Assembly: GCA_005788065.1 (NCBI GenBank)
Contig: SXZD01000210.1
Span: 1 to 13,243 of the forward strand
Direction: 5' to 3'
Length of the DNA: 13,243 bases
DNA from: Burkholderiales bacterium
Lineage (GTDB): Bacteria > Pseudomonadota > Gammaproteobacteria > Burkholderiales > Burkholderiaceae_B
Every line of letters starts with the position of its first letter. Positions within the stretch are counted from its first letter, which is position 1. Under the pieces are notes generated by a model. It ran no database searches and was not told the origin of the DNA. It saw only the letters and a program-made list of their open reading frames with translations. Of this stretch, positions 1 to 6,726 are shown piece by piece. The translations under genes were made by a program, and so were the position numbers.

Positions 1-1024
1 CCTTTTTCAGCGCGACCTCCAAGTCGCAAGCCGTCTTTTGGGACTCCGCCACCCACTGCTCTTTCTCGGCTGCAAACTTTGCCTGAAGCTCTGCTGTCGC
101 CCGCGTTGAATCCTCTACCCACTGCTCTTTCTCGGCTGCAAACTTCGTCTGCACAGCGGTCATTTGGCGCGCGCTTTCTGCCATCATTTCTTCCAGGCGC
201 ACCCGCATTTCACGCGCCTGCTGCTGTGCATGATCCCGCTCGGCATGGACCGAGTCCAATTTACACTGGAGAGCCGCACGCTCCGCTTTGTATTTCTCCT
301 CCAGCGCATCAATCTGTTGCTTGCCGTCACGCTTGAGATCAATCAGCTCCCGCTCCAGCTCTTCCTCAAGAACTGTTTTTCGGGGTGGTTCAGGTGGACA
401 TACATCGCGCCGCGCCACCGCCAAAAATCTGATATCCCGACTGATGCCATATGCCTCCCCGGACACCGACCAATCGGTCTGTGAGTCTACGGAGAATTGG
501 ACGCCTTTGCTGAACAGGATCGAACACAGTTGCACAGGCAACTGAGCCGCCTGCCGCAGAAGGGATGTCGCGATACTGGTATCAAACGACGCGTTATACA
601 GCACGGCAACTCGTTGAGCCTCAGGCAGACATTCGTCAAACAGCGATTGCAGCGATCTGCCCTCGGCGCAATACTCTTGCGTCAGGTGGACGTGATCTCC
701 GCACTGGTCTGGCCAGCGAGATCGCAAATGGTCCAGTGAAGAGAATCCGTCAAATTTCGGAAAGTTGAACCTGAAATAGGAGACCATCCCCGGCTTGTCG
801 ACCAATGCCCCGTGAAGGCAGGTGTAACCGTCAGCAAGCGCAAAGGCCTGATTGCTTGCAGCAACCTCGGGATTAGCCTCAAGGCTCACAACCTTTTTGA
901 ACCGTCCCAGCACCGCATGACCCTCAATGGCAGCAAGGGGACCGCCATTGAGCAGAACCAAGGCGTCAGGAAAATTCTCAAAATCGGCAGCGCGTGTGTG
1001 CAGCAGATCCAGCAGGGCTTTCAT
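1..1024 (-). CDS. FkbM methyltransferase-like domain with coiled-coil repeat tail (3' end beyond window)
   Basis: An unbroken frame of 341 codons runs from ATG 1022-1024 to the left edge, so the C-terminus is missing. The start overlaps the stop of the upstream coiled-coil gene by four bases (ATGA), indicating translational coupling. Residues about 20-205 resemble the FkbM class of SAM-dependent methyltransferase folds: a glycine-bearing strand (VLLNGGPLAAIEG, 23-35), an acidic strand end (VVSLEANPE, 45-53), a strand like 'nvAlvdk.G' (HGALVDKPG, 71-79), and a 'tLd.ll' segment near 124-133. The KID.EG.E motif usual after that segment is replaced by VLYNASFDTSI (141-151), so the domain may not be catalytic. 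Residues about 215-341 are highly charged and helical, a predicted coiled coil with repeated FAAEKEQWV. The fold assignment comes from motif pattern only. The reading frame and its status as a gene are secure. Confidence 0.8.
   Translation of the reverse strand, partial: MKALLDLLHTRAADFENFPDALVLLNGGPLAAIEGHAVLGRFKKVVSLEANPEVAASNQAFALADGYTCLHGALVDKPGMVSYFRFNFPKFDGFSSLDHLRSRWPDQCGDHVHLTQEYCAEGRSLQSLFDECLPEAQRVAVLYNASFDTSIATSLLRQAAQLPVQLCSILFSKGVQFSVDSQTDWSVSGEAYGISRDIRFLAVARRDVCPPEPPRKTVLEEELERELIDLKRDGKQQIDALEEKYKAERAALQCKLDSVHAERDHAQQQAREMRVRLEEMMAESARQMTAVQTKFAAEKEQWVEDSTRATAELQAKFAAEKEQWVAESQKTACDLEVALKK
51..145 (-). repeat. Direct repeat of 29 identical bases, 66-base period, in the coiled-coil tail
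   Basis: Bases 51-79 and 117-145 are identical over 29 positions and differ immediately on both sides. The period of 66 bases is exactly 22 codons, so the repeat preserves frame. It encodes two copies of KFAAEKEQWV in the C-terminal coiled coil of the partial gene. This looks like recent duplication of a coiled-coil unit. More copies may lie beyond the left edge. Confidence 0.85.
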
Positions 1025-2043
1025 GCAATCCTCGTATCGTCAGTGCGGACTGACTGCAATATGCGAAGAGAGGCCTGTTTCATGAGACTGGCGGACTCCA
1101 GCGCTTCGGTTTTCAAAGCGCTGTTTTCAAGGTAGTAACGCTCAAGTTGTCCCTGTACCGTGAGCAGTTGCTCAAGAACCAATCTGTTCTCTTCAAGCAG
1201 CCCGGCGCTCTTTTTCTCAAGCGGCTCAAGTTTGCCTTCCGCATGCTTTGCCCTGCCTTCGAGCTCCTTGTTTTTTCCCTCCAGCGCTTTCAGCTTGCCT
1301 TCCAGCTCTTTGCTCCTGACTTCCGAAGTCTTGACTTTGACCTCTGTCCCTTGCAGCTTTTCAGCCATATCGTTCAACTGCTGCTGCAGCAGCTGTGCCT
1401 TGTCTTCGGCTTCACGCAACTGTGCTTCATCAATTTTGCACGCCTGTTCCAACTCGGCGCGAAGGCCATCAATTTGACTCCGCAGCGCTGCGAGGTCTGC
1501 ATTCAACGCTTCGTTTTCGTTTTGTAGGCTATCTGCAGCAGCCGCTTTTCCCAACACAACCGACAGCTCCCTGAATTGCGACTCACTTAACTGTCTTGCC
1601 TGCGGTGGCAAAGCGGGCTGACGAGCCGCTTTTTGCCCCTTGGCTTGCAAACATGCAGCCGATTCCAAAGCCTGCAGCAATTCAAACAGGTCAGGACGCT
1701 CGCCATGCAACATAAAGGCATTCAAGCTTTGTGCATCTGCAAGTGTCGCACTGGACACACCCTGCTCAGCAAGCCATACGTCGAGCGGCCACAACACAAC
1801 TCGCGCGGGGTACTCTTGCTGAAGGCTGATACACTCGAGGTAGTAGTCCATCCAGGCACCATGCTGCTCGGGCGCAATATTCCAGGGAGCGGGATACACA
1901 ACATGTACCTGATAGCGCGGCAACGTTTTCAAGCCAGCCCAAGCCGTTTTGAGGTTGTATTTTCGCTGTGCAAATTGAGCCAATACAGGCAAGGTGGGCT
2001 CTTCTTCAAAATACCAAACGGGTACAAGCGCTATGTTCGACAT
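1021..2043 (-). CDS. Coiled-coil protein with small conserved-looking N-terminal domain
   Basis: I do not recognise this family. The start chosen is ATG 2041-2043 (protein begins MSNIALVPVW), with an AGGG about ten bases upstream; an in-frame ATG at 2076 has no visible ribosome site. Residues 1 to about 130 form a compact domain rich in aromatics (PVWYFEEEP, VHVVYPAPWN, MDYYLE). After a short Pro/Gln-rich linker, residues about 155-310 are almost wholly charged and leucine-patterned, a long coiled coil that includes five consecutive near-identical heptads. It ends with EQLLTVQGQLERYYLEN, which resembles a motif I recall from coiled-coil proteins near glycan-synthesis genes (low certainty). 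There is no signal peptide or membrane segment, so it is probably cytoplasmic. It lies about 100 bases after the TPR gene and overlaps the next gene by four bases. A scaffold role is inference only. Confidence 0.85.
   Translation of the reverse strand: MSNIALVPVWYFEEEPTLPVLAQFAQRKYNLKTAWAGLKTLPRYQVHVVYPAPWNIAPEQHGAWMDYYLECISLQQEYPARVVLWPLDVWLAEQGVSSATLADAQSLNAFMLHGERPDLFELLQALESAACLQAKGQKAARQPALPPQARQLSESQFRELSVVLGKAAAADSLQNENEALNADLAALRSQIDGLRAELEQACKIDEAQLREAEDKAQLLQQQLNDMAEKLQGTEVKVKTSEVRSKELEGKLKALEGKNKELEGRAKHAEGKLEPLEKKSAGLLEENRLVLEQLLTVQGQLERYYLENSALKTEALESASLMKQASLRILQSVRTDDTRIA
1201..1305 (-). repeat. Five tandem heptads in coiled-coil protein
   Basis: The encoded segment (residues about 247-281 counted from the 2043 start) consists of five consecutive seven-residue units that begin LEGK or close variants, for example LEGKLKA and LEGKNKE. 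Regular spacing with leucine at one heptad position indicates a two-stranded coiled coil that grew by heptad duplication. Confidence 0.75.
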
Positions 2044-2142
2044 GGTAACGTCACCCTGTGAATTTTTTTGATGCAATAAAGAAATTCTGCGTAAGATCAG
2101 ATTCGGTCATACGCACTTTGCCCCACCGGACTTCACCCCTAT

Positions 2143-3915
2143 TCAGGACGCTGACCGGGATTGAATTGGCTTCACGCCATCCAGTGTCATAGCCAATTGG
2201 AGCAGGCGCCTGGATTTTCTCAATGCCAGATACTCATCGCCGCTGGCTGACGATGTTGTCACCTGCTCAACAGCACCGGACTGGCGATCAATGACCTCGA
2301 GCAGCAGGTCCTCAAACTCACTGTCGCCAATGCAACGTAGCCACATGCTTTTGAGCATGTCAGACAGACGATCCCAGTTGACCTTGGCAGTCGCTTTGTC
2401 AAGCGCCTTTCGACATTCCAACTTAGTCAACAGCAGCCTCGCACCACGATGCTCGGGCTTGAGTTTGAGAGACAGCTTCAAGGCCTCAGTTGCCTTGTCG
2501 TGCAAACCCTGACGATGAAGCGCATGGGCCAACGCCACACACGCATGAGCTGCTCCCGGTGCCTGCTTGAGGACAGCAGAAAACACCTCTACCGCCTTCT
2601 TCCATTGCGCTCTCAACAGAAGCAACTCACCGGTCTTGAACACAAAATAAACATGCGGACTGCCTGACTTGGATGCAAAGTCGAGCAAGGCTTTTGATTG
2701 CGGAAACTCCAGATTGCGCAGATGAAGAGACAACTTGGGGGCAACATGACTGAACAGATAACGCGATGCCGAATCCCCGGTCTCTTCGAGCAGTTGGGTC
2801 ACAAGCTCCGTATCCTCCTGCGGGTCCATGAGCATCAGAAGTTCGGGTCTGGAGTCGGCCAGGCGATCACTTTGATAGACGCGCGTTTCCGGCAAAACAA
2901 AACCTGTTTCATGGGTGGACTTTTGCGCAACCCTGAACTCCAGCGTATGCGTCATTCCATCCCGTAAAAACAAAGGCATTGAGAGTCTGAAACCCACATC
3001 GGTGACCGGCACTGCAGCAGCCTGCGCCCCAACAGCCGCCTCAGTCGCCTTTCCATAGGCCACCAGCATACCCCCAGACCACACTTGAACCTCATATCGT
3101 TTTTCGGGGGCAGCGGCATTCCACAGCCATCCCTCAAGCGTATCGTCCTTGATGGGTGAAAGATGGAACCTCACCGAATCAGGACACGGGGGTAGCATCT
3201 GCAGCAAGGCGGATGAACTGCGCTGCGCTGCGGTACGGGGCGGCTGGATGTATTCGGCCGTTTCGACAGCCATAGGCACTGCGTGGATTGTCTCCATCGA
3301 TGAAACACTTGCTGCCTGAACGTTCATCCCAGGAATCCGGCTCAGCAGAAGTTGCAAGTCCGCTTGCGGTGTTTTCAGATGGGCCATCATGTCAGCCAGA
3401 GCAGCCTTGTAAAGGGCGACGTGCGACGTGGCAAGTGATTCGAAAAATGTATCAACATCCATGACGTCATCAACAGGCAATCCGTTTGCATCATCTCCCG
3501 TTGAACCAAACTCGATATGCACTCCACTTACAGTGACAGGAACGGATGCAACCAGCAATGCACAGTAACCATTTGAACGACCGAACGCGCCATTCAATGG
3601 TCCAGCCCCCAAGTAAACCCGCCTGAATTGACGCACCACAAAAACGCGCGGCACAGTGAACGCATCGACCAGACTGCTCTCCGAAAACAGCAACACGAGA
3701 TGTTGTCCAACCCGCAGCACCCATCGGGACGCCATTGTCGTGACCGCTGTCGCGTCGGCTTTCGACACACCTGCGGACACATCTGCGCGTTTGCTGGAGC
3801 GTGCTGCAGGAGGGGACACATTGTCCCCAAGCACTTTAGCAATACGGGCCGCCCCGGAAGCGGAACCTGACTGCCGTGTCCGTGTTTTTTTCGGCTTGTC
3901 TGTTGAAGTATTCAT
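2143..3915 (-). CDS. TPR protein with basic N-terminal tail and possible beta-sandwich domain
   Basis: This 590-residue protein has no recognised name. Residues 1 to about 50 are a basic, probably disordered tail (KPKKTRTRQ near 8-15). Residues about 60-165 look like a mixed-fold domain (RWVLRVGQHLVLLFSESS). Residues about 245-332 have a pattern of GWLWN, RYEVQVWSGG, LVAYGKA, GF.L..P and DG..H.LEFRV. This recalls a beta-sandwich-like domain that I associate with bacterial glycan-related proteins; I hold that loosely. Residues about 424-490 contain two to three TPR-type helical hairpins (GELLLLRAQWKKAVEVF; ALHRQGLHDKATEALKLSLKL). There is no signal peptide. The start ATG has only a weak AGAGAAG upstream. 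It follows the Ala/Lys-tailed gene by 73 bases with no terminator between, so it probably belongs to the same operon. A role in glycan handling or scaffolding is inference. Confidence 0.82.
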   Translation of the reverse strand: MNTSTDKPKKTRTRQSGSASGAARIAKVLGDNVSPPAARSSKRADVSAGVSKADATAVTTMASRWVLRVGQHLVLLFSESSLVDAFTVPRVFVVRQFRRVYLGAGPLNGAFGRSNGYCALLVASVPVTVSGVHIEFGSTGDDANGLPVDDVMDVDTFFESLATSHVALYKAALADMMAHLKTPQADLQLLLSRIPGMNVQAASVSSMETIHAVPMAVETAEYIQPPRTAAQRSSSALLQMLPPCPDSVRFHLSPIKDDTLEGWLWNAAAPEKRYEVQVWSGGMLVAYGKATEAAVGAQAAAVPVTDVGFRLSMPLFLRDGMTHTLEFRVAQKSTHETGFVLPETRVYQSDRLADSRPELLMLMDPQEDTELVTQLLEETGDSASRYLFSHVAPKLSLHLRNLEFPQSKALLDFASKSGSPHVYFVFKTGELLLLRAQWKKAVEVFSAVLKQAPGAAHACVALAHALHRQGLHDKATEALKLSLKLKPEHRGARLLLTKLECRKALDKATAKVNWDRLSDMLKSMWLRCIGDSEFEDLLLEVIDRQSGAVEQVTTSSASGDEYLALRKSRRLLQLAMTLDGVKPIQSRSAS

Positions 3916-3988
3916 CTTCTCTGACTGTTGACGTTGTCTACCGACTCAAGGCCGATCCCACTGTATCGACCCATTATTGACGCACTGC

Positions 3989-5119
3989 TCAGACTGCGCC
4001 GGATGGGCGAGGAAACGCGTGGGCATTTTGCTCCACCCAATCCTTACCCTGCGTAGCCAGCAAATACAATTGCCGATACCCGGCCCAGATCTTGCGCATG
4101 GCCCCTGGCTTTTTCTCGTTGAGTGCCATCTGCCTCAGCACTGCAATATCTTTTAGATAGCTGTTCAGCTTGCTCTCCTGCGTCTGGCTTCGAACGCGAT
4201 GGATTTTCAACCGCGTCTCGGATGCAGCCAGGTACTCCGCCATCAGCCGTTCAATCACAAACATGAGGTATGTCGAATTGGCATGCCGCCCCTTGGGGTC
4301 TGCATTGCCGCGATACAGGCGTGCCTTGATTGGATCGGGCAGAGCGTCGGTCTTTTTGAGGAACACGGTCAAATACGACAGCCAGCCCTGCCAGAAAGCC
4401 GCAGTTCCCACAACAGCCTGCCCGGTAACGAATTGATCTGCCGGCATCATGCGGGTCAGCAGGTCGGTCTTCAATCCCACGTGCTTGAACACCTCGGCAC
4501 ACAGCGCCAGCATCTCCGGATGCGACACCTCACCCTGCACCCACAGATTTTCATAGAGAAGCTCAACTTCGGGGTGCGGATTGAATGTGTACACATCAAA
4601 GCCCGGCTGTGACTCAATGGTCGTGCGAATCTGCTCGCCTGTCATGACCAGACGGTTTGGATAGTCTGCGGGCAACATACCCCACACGCGCATGCCATGC
4701 GTCTGCGGATGGGCCAGCAACTCGCGTATGAAACTCGGATGCGTCAGCGGCGTTACTGCATCGGGCGCCTTGATGGCCACCATGCCAGCATCCTTCAAAG
4801 TCGCAGGCTGCTTGGGCAGAAAGTACTGGAACAATCCAATCGCGGATGAACTGTCGGACGACTTCTCGGACGTTTTTGCAGCCGCTTTTTTTGCAGCTGA
4901 TTTTGCAGGCGCCGCTTTGACTGATGCAGACGCGCTGACCGTCGTCTTTTTTGCGGCAGCTGTTTTGACTGCCGTTGCTTTGACTGCGATCGGCTTCGCT
5001 GAAGTGTCTTTTGCAGTGACTGGCTTGCTCACAGCCACTTTTACCGCAGGCGCCTTCGCTGCCACTTTCTTATCGCTGGTCGCAGGTTTTTTGGTAGTGG
5101 ATTTTTTCTCAGCCATCAT
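3989..5119 (-). CDS. Histone H1-like Ala/Lys tail fused to an unrecognised globular domain
   Basis: The protein has 376 residues. Residues 1 to about 84 are Ala/Lys/Thr/Val/Pro low-complexity repeats (KKP, KAxAVK, AAKK), like the tails of bacterial histone H1-like proteins. Residues about 93-376 form a globular domain that I cannot assign. Striking segments are HPSFIRELLAHP, FDVYTFNPHPEVELLYENLW, HPEMLALCAEVFKHVGL and AFWQGWLSYLTVFLKK. The FNP and FW..YL segments suggest a glycan or nucleotide-sugar context to me, but this is weak. Two adjacent ATGs (5119, 5116) share an upstream AGGA; spacing slightly favours 5116. It starts nine bases after the stop of the GT41-like gene, so the two are coupled. 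The tail could bind nucleic acid, or tether the protein to acidic partners such as the Lys-free secreted protein upstream. Both are inference. Confidence 0.83.
   Translation of the reverse strand: MMAEKKSTTKKPATSDKKVAAKAPAVKVAVSKPVTAKDTSAKPIAVKATAVKTAAAKKTTVSASASVKAAPAKSAAKKAAAKTSEKSSDSSSAIGLFQYFLPKQPATLKDAGMVAIKAPDAVTPLTHPSFIRELLAHPQTHGMRVWGMLPADYPNRLVMTGEQIRTTIESQPGFDVYTFNPHPEVELLYENLWVQGEVSHPEMLALCAEVFKHVGLKTDLLTRMMPADQFVTGQAVVGTAAFWQGWLSYLTVFLKKTDALPDPIKARLYRGNADPKGRHANSTYLMFVIERLMAEYLAASETRLKIHRVRSQTQESKLNSYLKDIAVLRQMALNEKKPGAMRKIWAGYRQLYLLATQGKDWVEQNAHAFPRPSGAV
4868..5119 (-). repeat. Ala/Lys-rich low-complexity coding repeat
   Basis: These bases encode about 84 residues dominated by Ala, Lys, Thr and Val, in imperfect short units such as AVKV, AVKA, AVKT, AAAKK and SAAKKAAAK. 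The tract ends sharply at a Ser-rich hinge (SEKSSDSSS), after which ordinary globular sequence begins. Such tracts vary in length between strains in histone H1-like genes. Confidence 0.8.
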
Positions 5120-5128
5120 TCATTCCTG

Positions 5129-6718
5129 TCAGTCATTTGCCTGTGCATGGTGGTTGATCACATGCGCCCAACCATGCCGCTCACAAAACAAGGTCCGCTC
5201 TACCGGCGGAAAGTACACATCCAGCCCCACATACAAAGCCTCAGCCATGGTCAGCCCGCAGCTGTAGGGGAAGGTGTCAATCAAACCGTCGAGACTGGTC
5301 AGCGTTTCGATAAACGCCACATGCCCCTTGGGTACTTCAAACTGCAATCGCTCGCCCCACGCGGGGCGCAATACAGACTCCACCCGCTGGCGCACCAGCG
5401 GATTGGCATAGCGCTGGTCAGCCAGCACCAACTGGTCAACATACGCTGGCTGCGCTTTGCCGTGCGGCTGCAACTGCGCATCAGCTTGCTGCCCCAGTGT
5501 ATTCAACCATGCCAGAAACGCCCGCGACAGCTTCAGGGGGTTGGAGATGACACCCCATCGCCCTGTTCCCTTGCGGGCAGCGCCTTTCAGATGCGCCAGA
5601 TAAGGCGGCGGCTGATAGGACACATAGGATGCAGGTTGCAGCAACAAGGGCTCGGAGTAAAGATGCGCAGTCTCCAGCGGGGACTGCACCGGGTCGGAAA
5701 TGAATGCATCAAAACCCGGCAAACCGGTTGTGCAGCTTTGCCCGCCCACCCATTTCACCATTCGGGGGCAGGGCTTGACCGACACGGCCCGCAGCCCCGC
5801 GGTGTCCATCCAGCCACCCATTTCATACAGCTCATCAAGCTCCAGCCGGGTGAGCAATACATGCAGCGCAGCCGGCCCCATATCGGCAGCCTCCACCCAC
5901 GCTGATGCGATGGAACGGAACTGCTCTGTAGCCCAGTCGTCAGTCTTGCCACGGCGAATGAACACCAGTTCAATGCCCTCTTGATGCAGGCGACGAAACG
6001 TCTCAAAACAAAATGCATGGACGGGCGATGCCGACAGCATGGGGCACAGTACACCCACGCGGCGCCCTGCTTTTTGCGGCAGGTCAAACTGCGTCATGTC
6101 GATATCGGACGCCTCATCAATCTCTGCTTGCGACAAGGTCAGATCTGCCTTGGCCAACGCAAAAATATCAAGCGTGATCTGCTGGGGTGTATCGCCTTCA
6201 TCGCGGTCATACAGCCGCGACATCAGCATCAACATGCGAACCTCGCGCCCCTGCGTCGGGTGCTGCGTAAACGGCGCGAGCATGCGTCTTGCGCCAGCAG
6301 CATCACCGAGATAATTCATGGTTGCGTTTGCAGCGGCCAGTGCCACTTCGGCATGCAGGGCGTGGCGCTCATACAGGGCGACAGCTCGCGCCACATAAAG
6401 CTCATTCAAGCCCTGCTGCTTGAGCGCATTGATCTCAATCACACCGCTTTGCCACAGGCTGTCGTTCAATTCGTATGCCGTGATGGCCTGTGCAGCGGCA
6501 GCCGGGTACTGCCGCAAGGCAAACAGGCACACGGCATGGTTGTGATGCACTGCTGCGCGTAGTGTGTTGTCAGCCGAACATGCCAGTGCAGCCGTCAGCC
6601 GTTCGTAGAGCGCAGCAGCCTCTTGCCAGCGCGCCTGCTTGCGCAGGTTTTGCGCCAGCTCCATCACCTGCTGAAGGGTAGGCTTTGCTGTGACGGTGCT
6701 GGCGTGGGGGCTGGGCAT
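5129..6718 (-). CDS. TPR plus GT41-like (OGT/SPINDLY-type) glycosyltransferase
   Basis: This is a probable protein O- or N-glycosyltransferase that would use a nucleotide sugar in the cytoplasm. The N-terminal ~155 residues are TPR-like helical pairs (QARWQEAAALYERL, ALRQYPAAAAQAITAYEL). The C-terminal half matches GT41 order: VGVLCP and HAFCFE; a strand-helix segment ending LDELYEMGGW; MVKWVGGQSCTTGLPGFDAFISDP; ISNPLKLSRAFLAWL, which resembles the Lys-bearing N..K.....W segment that binds UDP in OGT; and IDTFPYSCGLTMAEALYVGLDV, resembling the family's D.FPY.GG.T..EAL..G.PV. Deviations are noted as a finding. Start: ATG 6716-6718 has GAGG six bases upstream. A GTG at 6730 would overlap the TolC stop (GTGA) but lacks a ribosome site. 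Coupling to the T1SS genes suggests that the exported protein is the acceptor; HMW1C-type GT41 enzymes modify adhesins, which is family knowledge. Substrate and sugar are unknown. Confidence 0.82.
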   Translation of the reverse strand: MPSPHASTVTAKPTLQQVMELAQNLRKQARWQEAAALYERLTAALACSADNTLRAAVHHNHAVCLFALRQYPAAAAQAITAYELNDSLWQSGVIEINALKQQGLNELYVARAVALYERHALHAEVALAAANATMNYLGDAAGARRMLAPFTQHPTQGREVRMLMLMSRLYDRDEGDTPQQITLDIFALAKADLTLSQAEIDEASDIDMTQFDLPQKAGRRVGVLCPMLSASPVHAFCFETFRRLHQEGIELVFIRRGKTDDWATEQFRSIASAWVEAADMGPAALHVLLTRLELDELYEMGGWMDTAGLRAVSVKPCPRMVKWVGGQSCTTGLPGFDAFISDPVQSPLETAHLYSEPLLLQPASYVSYQPPPYLAHLKGAARKGTGRWGVISNPLKLSRAFLAWLNTLGQQADAQLQPHGKAQPAYVDQLVLADQRYANPLVRQRVESVLRPAWGERLQFEVPKGHVAFIETLTSLDGLIDTFPYSCGLTMAEALYVGLDVYFPPVERTLFCERHGWAHVINHHAQAND

Positions 6719-6726
6719 GGGCCGCC

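Noticed and set aside
2044..2142. Internal promoter or terminator before the coiled-coil gene
   Set aside because: The ~100-base gap has no stable stem with a T-run and no convincing -35/-10 pair.
3916..3988. Terminator between the Ala/Lys-tailed gene and the TPR gene
   Set aside because: No inverted repeat with a T-run was found on the minus strand.
4692..5267. Plus-strand open frame rich in Ala/Phe/Thr that looks membrane-like
   Set aside because: The hydrophobic look is the complement of the Ala/Lys codon repeats on the minus strand, and it spans two real genes.
5147..5905. Plus-strand open frame of 252 codons
   Set aside because: It is a shadow of the GT41-like gene with His/Gln/Arg-rich, fold-less sequence.
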